Shown in pieces: positions 42,640 to 52,323 of a stretch of DNA of 64,000 bases; position 1 is the first letter of the stretch; every line of letters starts with the position of its first letter. Source of the stretch: Nocardiopsis flavescens (lineage in GTDB: Bacteria; Actinomycetota; Actinomycetes; Streptosporangiales; Streptosporangiaceae); contig NZ_FQZK01000019.1 of the NCBI RefSeq assembly GCF_900141985.1, positions 1-64,000 of the forward strand, in the 5' to 3' direction. The notes beneath the pieces are model-generated. The model was not told where the DNA came from. It saw only the letters and a list, made by a program, of their open reading frames with translations, and did not search any database. Both the position numbers and the translations under genes were made by a program.

Positions 42640-43248
42640 GTGGGGTCTCGCTTTCCGCAGGTGTGGTGAGGGTGTGCGGTCAGCATATTGGGGGGACGCG
42701 GAAAAGGCCCGAGCCACCCTTCGGACCGGCTCCGTCCCGTCGGCGGCGAGCTCGGAATACCGTTGTCTACTGGATGTTCGGGCCTTTTCCGGGTCCAACC
42801 CCCCGCCCGGTCGCGGTACTCCGCCCCTCACCCGATCCCGGCTGCACCTGGCGCGTGATGCAGCGTCCGATCGGACGAGTGGGGGACGCACAACCGGTCC
42901 GTCCAGTGCTGGACTGGTCGTTAGGTTACCCAGACTCCCCAACCGGATGCCTCAACCCGGCCGCCGTGTCGTGGCGGCCCCGCCGAGTGTCCGCAGGGGA
43001 GGAGTGGTGAACCGTCGCACAGGCTAACGCACCTGGGGCCGCCATGCCAGTCGAGCGCTCCGGGTTTCAGTCTGACCGCAATCAGATCAAGTCCGCCCTA
43101 ACCCTGGACTTTTCGATCACTTTCCTGTCTCATATGATCAGAAAAACGGTCCGGTTCGATCACGATGAGCGCGAACCGGTCCGGGTGACCCGGGTCTGCG
43201 GCCACGAGATCCCCGTCACCCCCCGACCCGATGCAGCGGAGCACAGAC
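42640..43248. promoter_or_regulatory. Long divergent region between lnt and msiK
   Basis: About 600 bp without a supported gene. AT-richer patches occur near 42685-42700 (AATATGCTGACC on the minus strand, possible lnt -10) and 43078-43170, where GATCA appears four times within 90 bp. An inverted repeat at 43147-43183 precedes msiK. Confidence 0.4.
43147..43183. promoter_or_regulatory. Inverted repeat upstream of msiK
   Basis: CGGTCCGGTTCG (43147-43158) and CGAACCGGTCCG (43172-43183) pair over 12 positions with one central mismatch, spaced by 13 bases, about 65 bp before the msiK start. Candidate operator or leader stem. Confidence 0.4.
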
Positions 43249-44469
<1,221 letters not shown>

Positions 44470-44552
44470 CGGCCCAAAGCGTCAGCGGGGGCGCCGACTC
44501 CCGAGGCGCCGGGCGGCCCCGCGGCCGTCCGGCGCCTGGCACCCCCTCCCCC

Positions 44553-44586
44553 GCGGCGCCCCGCTCCGAGCGGGGCGCCGCTTTTT
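44553..44586 (+). terminator. Intrinsic terminator of msiK with T-tract
   Basis: A 13-bp perfect stem GCGGCGCCCCGCT/AGCGGGGCGCCGC (44553-44565, 44569-44581), 3-base loop, followed by TTTTT: the most classical terminator in the window. Confidence 0.95.
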
Positions 44587-44749
44587 CGCGCCCCCGGCTC
44601 CGGACTCCCCCGCGAAAAGGGGCGGACCGAATCCCGCAACGCCCGCGCCGCCGCCGCTCCGGCCTGCGGACCTCACCTTCAGGCAAGGTCCGTATCACCC
44701 GCGGGTAAGACGGTTCTTTCTTGACCGTCGGAACGGGGGCCCGAACGAT

Positions 44750-46951
44750 GTGAGGGTGCGCAACCGAGTCCCCGGAGCCGCCCCCGTCCGCGAGCCGTCG
44801 TCCGTCGTGGACACCCTGCACGGCCGCCCCGTACCGGACCCCTACCGCTGGCTGGAGTCCGCCGACGACCCCCGGACGCTGCGGTGGCTGGAGGAGCGCG
44901 CCCGCGACCACGCCCGCGAGGCCGCCGGGTGGACGCTGCGCAACCGGCTCGACGCGCGCATCCGCCGCCACCTGGACGCCGACCTGTGGTCGGCTCCGGT
45001 GCACCGGCCCGGACTCCTCCTGGCCACCGTGCGCCCGGCCGGGGCCGAGCACCCGCGCCTGGTCGCCTTCGACGTCCCCGACGACGTCCTGTCCGGGGCC
45101 TCCCCCGCCGCCGTGCGCGCCGACCGGGCCCGCGTGGTCTACGACCCGGCGGCGGCCGACCCCTCGGGCCGCACCACCCTGGACGCCTGGGAACCCGACC
45201 CGACGGGCCGCCTGGTCGCGGTCCAGACCTCCGCCGGCGGGGTGGAGCGCGGCGTCCTGCGGGTGCTGCGCGTGGCCGACGGCCGACAGGTGGGCCCGGC
45301 CGTGCGCGGGGTCCGCTACTCCCACGTGGCGTGGACGCCCCGCGGGCCCTGCGCCTTCTACTACGTGCGGCGCGACGACGAGGGCGGCGCCCGCGGGGTG
45401 TGGCTGCGCCGGGCCGCCGACGGCACCGAGGTGTTCGTGCGCGCCTGCTCGGGGCCGGGCACCGTCCCGGGGGTGCGGGTGCTGGGCGGGCGCCTGCTGC
45501 TGTTCACCGAGAGCCACGGCACCGGCCACCGCACCGACCTGTGGCTGGCCGACCTGGAGGCAGGGCCGCCCGAGGCCCCCGACCTGCGCCCGGTCCAGGT
45601 GGGCGAGGAGGCCGAGACCGAGGCCGACCTGGGCCCGGACGGCCTGCTGTACCTGCGCACCACCCTGGACGCCCCCTGGCGGCGGATCTGCGTCACCCAC
45701 CCGGACCGGCCCGGCCCCGGGAACTGGCGCGAGGCGGTCCCCCAGCGCGAGGGCGAGACCCTGGACTCCTTCGCCCCCTGCGGCACCGCCGGCTCCCCCG
45801 AGCTCCTCGTGGTGCGCACCCGCCTGGGCATCGACTCCGCGACCGTCCACGACGCGCGGACCGGCGCGCCGGTGCGCACCGTGGACCTGCCGGGCGAGGG
45901 CATGGTGAGCGGTCCGGCCACCGCCCCGGACGGGTCCGTGTTCCTGAACTACGCCGACGTCACCGCCCAGCAGCGGGTGCTGCGCCTGGCCCCGGGCTCC
46001 TCCCGCCCGCTGTCCTGGCCCCCCGGGGCGGCCCCGCCGCCGCCCGCGCCGCGGGTGGAGCGGACCGTGCTGTGGTGCCGGTCCGCCGACGGCACCCGGG
46101 TCCCGGTCACCGTCCTGACCGCGCGCGGCGCGCCGCCGCCGCCCGCCTCCGCCGGGAACGGGCCCGGCACGGCCGCCCCGCCCGCGGAGCCGCTGCCGAC
46201 CCTGCTGCACGCCTACGGCGGGTTCGGCCGCCCCCGCAGGTTCGGGTTCAGCGCGACCGTGCTGGCCTGGCTGTCCCTGGGCGGGCGCTACGCGGTGGCG
46301 CACGTGCGCGGCGGCGGCGACATCGGGCGCGCGTGGCACCTGGCCGGCGCCGGCCGCGCCAAGCCGCGCGCCGTGGAGGACCTGGTGGCGGCGGCCGACG
46401 CCCTGGTCGCGGCCCGGCTGTGCGAGCGCCCGGGGCTGTGCCTGTCGGGCGGCTCCGCGGGCGGGCTGCTGGTGCTGGCCGCGGCGGCGGCCCGGCCCGA
46501 CCTGTGCTCGGCGGTGATCGCGTCCGCCCCGCTGGCGGACATGGCCAGGTTCGAGCGCCTGGGCCTGGGGCGGATGTGGACCCGCGAGTTCGGGACCGTC
46601 GCCGACCCCGCGGACTTCGCCGCCCTGATGTCCTACTCGCCCTACCACCGGGTGCTGGAGGGCGCGGTGCGCACGCCGGGGCTGCGGTACCCGAGCGTGC
46701 TGCTCACCGGGTTCGACGGCGACACGCGGACCGACGCCGCCCACCCGCGCAAGATGTGCGCGGCGCTGCTGGCGGCGGCCCGCTCCGAGGAGGGGCGGCC
46801 ACCGGCCCTGCTGCGGTACGAGCGCGACGTCGGGCACGGCCCGCGCGCGGTCGGCCGGGCGGTGGGGCTGGCCGCGGACGCGCACGCGTTCGCGGCCCAC
46901 CGAACGGGGCTGTCGCCGCGCCGCCCGGCGCGGGGCCGGCCCTGGCCCTAG
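44750..46951 (+). CDS. Prolyl oligopeptidase family serine peptidase (S9A)
   Basis: 733 residues from GTG 44750 (a second GTG at 44756 is possible). The N-terminal DPYRWLESADDPRTLRWLEE is the diagnostic POP start, then a beta-propeller of about 350 residues and the alpha/beta hydrolase domain. Catalytic triad: Ser569 (LSGGSAGG), Asp658 (FDGDTRTD), His696 (DVGHGPR). AYGGFGRPRRFGFS and VRGGGDIGRAW complete the family signature. Cytoplasmic cleavage of short peptides after proline is expected. In lanthipeptide loci such enzymes remove leader peptides; here the next gene encodes a 35-residue peptide 34 bp downstream. Confidence 0.92.
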   Translation: MRVRNRVPGAAPVREPSSVVDTLHGRPVPDPYRWLESADDPRTLRWLEERARDHAREAAGWTLRNRLDARIRRHLDADLWSAPVHRPGLLLATVRPAGAEHPRLVAFDVPDDVLSGASPAAVRADRARVVYDPAAADPSGRTTLDAWEPDPTGRLVAVQTSAGGVERGVLRVLRVADGRQVGPAVRGVRYSHVAWTPRGPCAFYYVRRDDEGGARGVWLRRAADGTEVFVRACSGPGTVPGVRVLGGRLLLFTESHGTGHRTDLWLADLEAGPPEAPDLRPVQVGEEAETEADLGPDGLLYLRTTLDAPWRRICVTHPDRPGPGNWREAVPQREGETLDSFAPCGTAGSPELLVVRTRLGIDSATVHDARTGAPVRTVDLPGEGMVSGPATAPDGSVFLNYADVTAQQRVLRLAPGSSRPLSWPPGAAPPPPAPRVERTVLWCRSADGTRVPVTVLTARGAPPPPASAGNGPGTAAPPAEPLPTLLHAYGGFGRPRRFGFSATVLAWLSLGGRYAVAHVRGGGDIGRAWHLAGAGRAKPRAVEDLVAAADALVAARLCERPGLCLSGGSAGGLLVLAAAAARPDLCSAVIASAPLADMARFERLGLGRMWTREFGTVADPADFAALMSYSPYHRVLEGAVRTPGLRYPSVLLTGFDGDTRTDAAHPRKMCAALLAAARSEEGRPPALLRYERDVGHGPRAVGRAVGLAADAHAFAAHRTGLSPRRPARGRPWP

Positions 46952-46985
46952 AGGAAACCACCACACGGAAGGCGAGGTGCGGCGT

Positions 46986-47093
46986 ATGGACCCCATCGAG
47001 GTCGAGGTCGAGGAGCTGGCCGAGGTGACCTCCCGCGACATCACCGCGGGCGGCGACAGCGACGGTACCGACTCCAGTTCCGACTTCATCTGA
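46986..47093 (+). CDS. 35-residue acidic peptide, candidate modified-peptide precursor
   Basis: ATG 46986 is preceded by GAGG about nine bases upstream, and nearly all third positions are G/C, so the frame is genuinely coding. The N-terminal half (DPIEVEVEELAEVTSRDIT) resembles a leader: alternating Glu/Val with an EEL segment. The C-terminal half is a Gly/Asp/Ser/Thr core (AGGDSDGTDSSSDFI). It lies 34 bp after the prolyl oligopeptidase and 73 bp before the JmjC gene, all on one strand. A RiPP precursor is the best reading; I recognise no named class. Confidence 0.7.
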   Translation: MDPIEVEVEELAEVTSRDITAGGDSDGTDSSSDFI

Positions 47094-47166
47094 TCCCCTT
47101 CGCACCCGCCCGGTCCGGCCGTGTCCGGGCCGGGCGGGCCCCTTCGTCCGAAAGGCGGGAAGCACC

Positions 47167-48369
47167 GTGACCGATCCCGGCCACCTGTTCAGTGAGAGGC
47201 TGTGCGGCATCGTGGGCCGGGAGGCCCTGACCGAGCGGCTGTCGGACGAGTTCGTGTTCGCCGACCTGGGGGCGGACGCGGTGCGCCCCCTGGTGGGGTT
47301 CGACGACCTCAACGCCATGCTGGCGGCGTGCGCGCCCGAGCCCCCGCGGCTGCGGCTGCACAGGGACGGCTCCCCGGTCCCGGTGGAGCGGTACACCGAG
47401 GCGGTCACCGCCTCCCGGGCGGCCCGGCGGGTGGTGCGCCCGGAGGCGCTGTACCGGGAGCTGCGCGAGGGGGCGAGCCTGGTGCTGGACGGGCTGGACC
47501 GGATGCACCCGCCGGTGGCCGCCGCGGCCGACGACCTGATGCGGCTGGTGCGCGAGCGCGTGCAGGCCAACATGTACCTGATCTGGGGGGAGTCGCGCGG
47601 GTTCGACACCCACTGGGACGACCACGACACGGTGATCGTGCAGGTGGAGGGCACCAAGCACTGGCAGGTGCACGGGCCCGGGTCGCGCACCCACCCCATG
47701 AAGGACGACGTGGACCACGCCCACACCCCGCCGCGGGACGCCGACGGCGGGCTCCAGATCGTGTGGGAGGGGGTGCTGCGGCCGGGCCAGGTGCTGCACG
47801 TGCCCCGCGGCTGGTGGCACACGGTGACCGGGACCGGGGACGTGAGCCTGCACCTGACGTTCGGGTTCACCCGGGCGACCGGGGTGGACTGGGCGCAGGC
47901 CCTGGTGCGGCGGCTGGTGGAGGAGGAGGGGTTCCGGCGGGACCTGCCCCGGTTCGCCGACCCCGACGTGCGGCGCAAGCACCGGCGGGAGCTGGCGGCG
48001 CGGCTGGCGGAGCTGGCCGAGGAGGCCGACCTGGACGGGTTCCTGGCCGAGCGGGACGCGCGGTTCCCGCGGCGCACGTCGTTCTCGCTGCCCTGGACCG
48101 TGGACGGGGAGCCCCCGGGGCCGGGGGCGCGCGTGGAGTTCGTGCCCATCCTGCCGCCGCCGCTGGTCCGCGAGGGCGGCAAGGTGGCGCTGTCGGTGGG
48201 CGGGCGCCGGTACCGGCTGCCCGCCGAGGCGGGCGAGGTGCTGGGCGTGCTGGCCGAGCGCCGGTCGCTGACGGTCGCGGAGCTGGCCGAGGCGGCGGGT
48301 ACCGCCCCCGGCCGGGCCGCCGAGGTGGTGTCGGTGCTGGCCCGCCACCACCTGGCCCTCATCCGCTGA
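47167..48369 (+). CDS. JmjC/cupin 2-oxoglutarate oxygenase-like protein
   Basis: 400 residues from GTG 47167. The JmjC-type metal site is complete: His149 and Asp151 in FDTHWDDHD and His218 in GWWHTV, with Lys in EGTKHWQVHG as the expected 2-oxoglutarate contact. RPGQVLHVPRGWWHTV is typical of the ribosomal-oxygenase (RoxA/YcfD-like) branch. The C-terminal ~150 residues form a helical linker and winged-helix-like end (LTVAELAEAAGTAPGRAAEVV). Predicted protein or peptide hydroxylase; the small peptide upstream is the obvious candidate substrate. Confidence 0.85.
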   Translation: MTDPGHLFSERLCGIVGREALTERLSDEFVFADLGADAVRPLVGFDDLNAMLAACAPEPPRLRLHRDGSPVPVERYTEAVTASRAARRVVRPEALYRELREGASLVLDGLDRMHPPVAAAADDLMRLVRERVQANMYLIWGESRGFDTHWDDHDTVIVQVEGTKHWQVHGPGSRTHPMKDDVDHAHTPPRDADGGLQIVWEGVLRPGQVLHVPRGWWHTVTGTGDVSLHLTFGFTRATGVDWAQALVRRLVEEEGFRRDLPRFADPDVRRKHRRELAARLAELAEEADLDGFLAERDARFPRRTSFSLPWTVDGEPPGPGARVEFVPILPPPLVREGGKVALSVGGRRYRLPAEAGEVLGVLAERRSLTVAELAEAAGTAPGRAAEVVSVLARHHLALIR

Positions 48370-48378
48370 CGCCCGTTC

Positions 48379-48404
48379 GGGCGGCGCCCGGCGCGGCGCC
48401 GCCC
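48379..48404. terminator. Bidirectional hairpin between JmjC and TetR genes
   Basis: GGGCGGCGCC (48379-48388) and GGCGCCGCCC (48395-48404) pair perfectly around a 6-base loop, between convergent genes. Confidence 0.75.
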
Positions 48405-48417
48405 GCGGGAGGGGCCC

Positions 48418-49218
48418 TCAGGCGCGGGGCGGACCCGCGGCCCGGGAGCGGACGTAGGCCTCGATGCCGTCGAGGATGCGGTGGAGGCCGAAGTCGATCT
48501 CCTCCGCGGGTCCGCCGGTCCGGCGGGTGTCGGCCGGGGGCGCCTCCTCCAGGACCTCCTCCCCCAGCATCCGGGCGATGGTGGGGAACCGGTCGGCGGT
48601 GACGACCCGGCGCAGGCCCACGCTGTAGTCCCCCTCGACCTCCAGCAGGGTGCTCCCGGTGCTCTGCGCGGCGCGCGTCATCTCGATCTCCAGGCGGATG
48701 GTGTCGCGCAGCACCGCCGAGAGCATCGTCAGCATCTGGACCGCCTCGCCGACGCCGAGCCCGGAGGCGACCAGCTCGCGCAGGCCGGCCTCCATCCAGC
48801 GCAGGCCGTTGGGCCCGCTGGGCGGCCCGGAGAACCCGACGAACACCGTCCACGGGTGGGCGCGGTACATGTCCAGGGCGTCGTGGCACCACTCCTCCAG
48901 GCCGGCGCGCCAGTCGCCGTCCGCCCGGGGGCCGGGCGGGACGCCGTCCATGGCGGCGTCGAGCATGAGGACGAGCATGTCCTCCTTGCTGTCCACGTAC
49001 CGGTACAGGGACATGGTGGTGTAGCCCAGCTCCCTGGCCACGCGCTGCATGGAGAGCGCGTCGAGGCCCTCCGCGTCGGCGACGGCGATCGCCGCGCGGA
49101 CCACCGCCTCCCGGCTGAGGCGCGGCTTGGGGCCCCGCCGGGCGGCCGGCGCGTCCAGGCCCCAGAGCAGCTCCACCTCCCGCGCCATCCGGCTCTTGCG
49201 CTCGTCCTCGGTCGTCAT
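48418..49218 (-). CDS. TetR family regulator of the adjacent exporter
   Basis: 266 residues from ATG 49218. The HTH is AVVRAAIAVADAEGLDALSMQRVARELG with YTTMSLYRYVDSKEDML. An Arg/Lys-rich N-extension precedes it. The large helical ligand domain has the TetR_C length. Divergent from a DrrA-type ABC ATPase with a shared promoter/operator, so it most likely represses the exporter until a drug or ligand binds. Confidence 0.9.
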   Translation of the reverse strand: MTTEDERKSRMAREVELLWGLDAPAARRGPKPRLSREAVVRAAIAVADAEGLDALSMQRVARELGYTTMSLYRYVDSKEDMLVLMLDAAMDGVPPGPRADGDWRAGLEEWCHDALDMYRAHPWTVFVGFSGPPSGPNGLRWMEAGLRELVASGLGVGEAVQMLTMLSAVLRDTIRLEIEMTRAAQSTGSTLLEVEGDYSVGLRRVVTADRFPTIARMLGEEVLEEAPPADTRRTGGPAEEIDFGLHRILDGIEAYVRSRAAGPPRA

Positions 49219-49245
49219 GGGCCACCAGTCGTCGGGGTCGTCTCG

Positions 49246-49289
49246 TTGACACCATCCTAGAACTGTGTATTACTTACACTCACTAGTGT
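49246..49289 (+). promoter_or_regulatory. Promoter and operator of the DrrAB-like exporter
   Basis: A sigma-70-type promoter: TTGACA (49246-49251), 16-base spacer, TATTAC (49268-49273). Overlapping just downstream is an inverted repeat ACACT-CACT-AGTGT (49276-49289), a plausible TetR operator blocking transcription start. Confidence 0.6.
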
Positions 49290-49319
49290 GCGACATAAAC
49301 AGTTTAGGGAGTACGCGCC

Positions 49320-50291
49320 ATGGCCGACCGATCCCCCGCCGTACGGGCCGAGGGGCTGCGCAAGGGCTACGGCGACACCGCCGCCTTGGACGGATTCGAC
49401 CTGGAGGTGCCCGCCGGGACCGTGTTCGGCCTGCTGGGCCCCAACGGGGCGGGCAAGACCACCGCCGTGCGGGTCCTCGCCACCCTGCTGCGCCCCGACG
49501 CCGGGCGGGCCGAGGTCGCCGGGGCCGACGTGGTGCGCGAGCCCGAGCGGGTGCGCGCCGCCATCGGCCTCACCGGGCAGTACGCCTCCGTCGACGAACT
49601 GCTCACCGGCCGGGAGAACCTCGTGATGTTCTCCCGCCTCTACGGCCTGGACCGGGGCGCCGCCCGGCGCCGCGCCGGGGAGCTGCTGGCGGACTTCGGC
49701 CTCACCGAGGCCGCCGACCGGTACGCCTCCGGCTACTCCGGCGGCATGCGCCGCCGCCTGGACCTGGCCGTCAGCCTCATCCAGCGCCCGCGGGTGCTCT
49801 TCCTCGACGAGCCCACCACCGGGCTGGACCCGCGCAGCCGCCTGGGCGTGTGGGAGTCGGTGCGCTCCCTGGTCGCGGCCGGGACCACGGTCGTGCTCAC
49901 CACCCAGTACCTGGAGGAGGCCGACCGGCTGGCCGACACCGTCGCCGTGATCGACCGCGGGCGCACCCTCGCCGAGGGCACCCCCGACGCCCTGCGCTCC
50001 CGGGTGGGCGGCGACCGCCTCGACGTGGTCGTGCGCGACCCGGCCGACCTGTCCGCCACCGCCGCCCTGCTCGGGTCCGCGCTGGACGCCCCGGCGACCG
50101 TGCACCGCGGGGAGCAGCGCATCAGCCTGCCCGCCGCCGACCGCCTGGCGGTGCTCACCGGGGCCGTGCGCGCCCTGGAGGGGTCGACCGCGGCCATCGC
50201 CGACATCGGGGTGCGCAGGCCCAGCCTCGACGAGGTGTTCCTCGCCCTGACCGGCCGCGACGCCGACGCCTCCCGCCCCGTCCCGGCCTGA
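49320..50291 (+). CDS. Daunorubicin-resistance-type ABC transporter ATP-binding protein (DrrA-like)
   Basis: 323 residues from ATG 49320 (AGGGAG about nine bases upstream). Walker A LLGPNGAGKTTAVRVL, Q-loop IGLTGQYASVDE, signature YSGGMRRRLDLA, Walker B VLFLDEPTTGLD, switch LTTQYLEEADRLAD. The YASVDELLTGRENL and C-terminal RRPSLDEVFLALTG motifs define the DrrA subfamily. Pairs with the DrrB-like permease 41 bp downstream for drug or lipid export. Confidence 0.93.
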   Translation: MADRSPAVRAEGLRKGYGDTAALDGFDLEVPAGTVFGLLGPNGAGKTTAVRVLATLLRPDAGRAEVAGADVVREPERVRAAIGLTGQYASVDELLTGRENLVMFSRLYGLDRGAARRRAGELLADFGLTEAADRYASGYSGGMRRRLDLAVSLIQRPRVLFLDEPTTGLDPRSRLGVWESVRSLVAAGTTVVLTTQYLEEADRLADTVAVIDRGRTLAEGTPDALRSRVGGDRLDVVVRDPADLSATAALLGSALDAPATVHRGEQRISLPAADRLAVLTGAVRALEGSTAAIADIGVRRPSLDEVFLALTGRDADASRPVPA

Positions 50292-50332
50292 GAACCGACC
50301 GACCGCCCACGCCCCTCCCGGAGTGATCCACG

Positions 50333-51178
50333 ATGACCGCCACCCTCGCCACCGAACCCGGCACCGCCCCCGAGCGCCCGCCCGCCGCCCACTCCGGCAA
50401 GCTCGTCTCCGACGTCCTCGTCCTGACCCGGCGCAACCTGCTGCACATGGTGCGCAGCCCCTTCGAGCCCGGCATCGCCATCGTCATGCCCGTCGTGATG
50501 GTCCTGCTGTTCGGCTTCCTCTTCGACGAGGTGATGTCCGGCCACGGGGGCGGGAACTACCGCGAGTTCCTCGTCCCGGCGATGCTGGCCATGGTCATGG
50601 TCTACGGCGTCTCCGGGAGCGCCAACGGCACCGCCCGCGACGTCTCCCGGGAGGTGATGGGCCGCTTCCGCTCCATGCCCATGTCCCCGGTGGCCCTGCT
50701 GACCGCCCGCACCGCCGCGGACATGGTGCGCGCCTGCCTGGAGATCGCGGTCCTGGTCCCGGTGGGCCTGCTGCTGGGCTGGCGGGCCGGGAACGGGCTC
50801 GCCGGGGCCGCCCTGGCGATCGGCCTGCTGCTGCTCTTCCGGCTGTCCCTGGTGTGGCTGGGCGTCCTGATGGGGCTGCTGGTGCCCGACCCGGAGGCGT
50901 CGGGCATGATCGTCTACCCGCTGGCGTTCCCGCTCACCATGCTCTCGACCGCCTTCCTGCCCGCCGGGGCGATGCCCTCCTGGATGGCGCCCGTCGCCGA
51001 GTGGAACCCGCTGTCCGCGGTCGTCTCCACGCTGCGCGACCTCTTCGGCAGCCCGGGCGTGCCCGCCGACTCCTGGCCCGCCGAGCACGCCGGGCTGCTG
51101 GCCGTGGCGGTCCCGGCGCTCCTGCTCGTCCTGTGCGTCCCGCTGGCGGTGCGCCGCTTCCGCTCCCTGAGCCGCTGA
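50333..51178 (+). CDS. ABC-2 type permease (DrrB-like)
   Basis: 281 residues from ATG 50333. About six transmembrane segments; TRRNLLHMVRSPFEPGIA at the start and SREVMGRFRSMPMSP in the cytosolic loop are typical of the DrrB/NodJ exporters. FLPAGAMPSWMAPVAEWNPLS before the last helices is the family signature. Forms the membrane half of the exporter under TetR control. Confidence 0.92.
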   Translation: MTATLATEPGTAPERPPAAHSGKLVSDVLVLTRRNLLHMVRSPFEPGIAIVMPVVMVLLFGFLFDEVMSGHGGGNYREFLVPAMLAMVMVYGVSGSANGTARDVSREVMGRFRSMPMSPVALLTARTAADMVRACLEIAVLVPVGLLLGWRAGNGLAGAALAIGLLLLFRLSLVWLGVLMGLLVPDPEASGMIVYPLAFPLTMLSTAFLPAGAMPSWMAPVAEWNPLSAVVSTLRDLFGSPGVPADSWPAEHAGLLAVAVPALLLVLCVPLAVRRFRSLSR

Positions 51179-51324
51179 GGCGGCGCGGACACCACGGCCG
51201 GCCGGGCGGCACCCGCCGCGGGGACCGGCCGGACACCACCCCCGGCCGGGCGGGCGCACCCCCGTGCCCGCCCCGCCCCCGCGGCGACGACCGAGAAGAC
51301 CGCGCCCCCCGAGGAGAGAGACCC

Positions 51325-52056
51325 ATGACACCCCCCGCAGCACCCGGCACCGCCGCACCGCGCCCCCGCCCGGCACCGGCCCCCGTCCGCTGGTGGCGGC
51401 GCCCCTGGATCCTGCCGCTGGCCCTGTTCAGCCTCACGTTCCTGCTCTACGCGGTGCCGCCCTACCTCTCCCTGGACCCGGCCGACGCCCGGCTGCCCGT
51501 CCCCCAGACGCCCTCCTGGTACTTCCCGGTGCTGGTCACGCACATCTTCGGCGGCGCGCTGCTAACCCTGCTGGTGATCCTCCAGGTGTGGCCGTGGCTG
51601 CGGTCGCGGTACCCGGCCGTGCACCGCTGGAGCGGCCGGGCCTACGTGCTGGCGGGAATTCCGCTGGTGGGCGTCCCGGCGCTGCTCATCGCGCCGTTCA
51701 GCGGCACCGGGTTCGGCACCCAGGTCTCCAACACGGTCTGGGCGGTCCTGTGGCTGGCGTTCACCGTCCTGGGGTTCGCGATGGCCCGCCGCCGCAGGTT
51801 CGCCGACCACCGGGAGTGGATGCTGCGCAGCTTCGCGCTCATCTACGGCATCGCGTTCAACCGGGTCGTCCTGGTCCTGCTGATCCCGCTGGCCCTGCTC
51901 GGCGTCGACCCGGAGGTACCGGCCGAGGACCCGATGGCGCTGGCGCCCGTGGTGGCCGCGCCGTCGAGCTTCCTGTCCTGGATCGTGCCGCTGCTGTTCG
52001 TCGAGTGGTGGATCAAGTACCGCGGGCCGCGCCGGCGCCGCCCGGCCGCCGCCTGA
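51325..52056 (+). CDS. DUF2306 membrane protein
   Basis: 243 residues from ATG 51325 with GAGGAGAGAG upstream. After a Pro-rich N-terminus come five to six helices with DUF2306 motifs: histidines in LVTHIFGGALLTLL and PAVHRWSGRAYVLAG and the RRFADHREWMLRSFALIYGIAFNR block. The histidines could bind haem or metal; function unknown. It follows DrrB by 146 bp and may be co-regulated. Confidence 0.87.
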   Translation: MTPPAAPGTAAPRPRPAPAPVRWWRRPWILPLALFSLTFLLYAVPPYLSLDPADARLPVPQTPSWYFPVLVTHIFGGALLTLLVILQVWPWLRSRYPAVHRWSGRAYVLAGIPLVGVPALLIAPFSGTGFGTQVSNTVWAVLWLAFTVLGFAMARRRRFADHREWMLRSFALIYGIAFNRVVLVLLIPLALLGVDPEVPAEDPMALAPVVAAPSSFLSWIVPLLFVEWWIKYRGPRRRRPAAA

Positions 52057-52064
52057 CCACGCCC

Positions 52065-52086
52065 GGGGCCGGGGCGGCCCGGCCCC
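52065..52086 (+). terminator. Terminator hairpin after the DUF2306 gene
   Basis: GGGGCCGGG (52065-52073) with CCCGGCCCC (52078-52086), 4-base loop, eight bases beyond the stop codon. Confidence 0.7.
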
Positions 52087-52212
52087 GGCTCCCCCTCTCC
52101 CCACCTGCAAGGACGAACCCGGACGAAACCTTGGAACGGCCCGGGGCCGCGCCCCTCCCCGCCGGGGAAGGATCCCCGTCACAGGAGGGGCTCATTGCGT
52201 GGACGCAGATCG

Positions 52213-52231
52213 TTAGGGTAGCCTCACTTAA
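52213..52231 (+). promoter_or_regulatory. Iron box (IdeR/DmdR/DtxR operator)
   Basis: TTAGGGTAGCCTCACTTAA agrees at most positions with the actinobacterial iron-box consensus (TTAGGTTAGGCTCACCTAA as remembered), an inverted repeat of TTAGG. It lies about 93 bp upstream of the FhuF-like start, fitting iron-dependent repression. Confidence 0.75.
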
Positions 52232-52323
52232 GAGGCGCAGACGTTCTACCCGTTTCCCGGTGGCCTGCGACCGAGCCCCCCGGACACGACGGCTCCGCTG
52301 CGACGAAGGGCAGGTTCCCCACG

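Noticed and set aside
42900..42950. Second iron box (TTAGGTTACCC) in the lnt-msiK gap
   Set aside because: Only the left half fits; the right half of the palindrome is absent.
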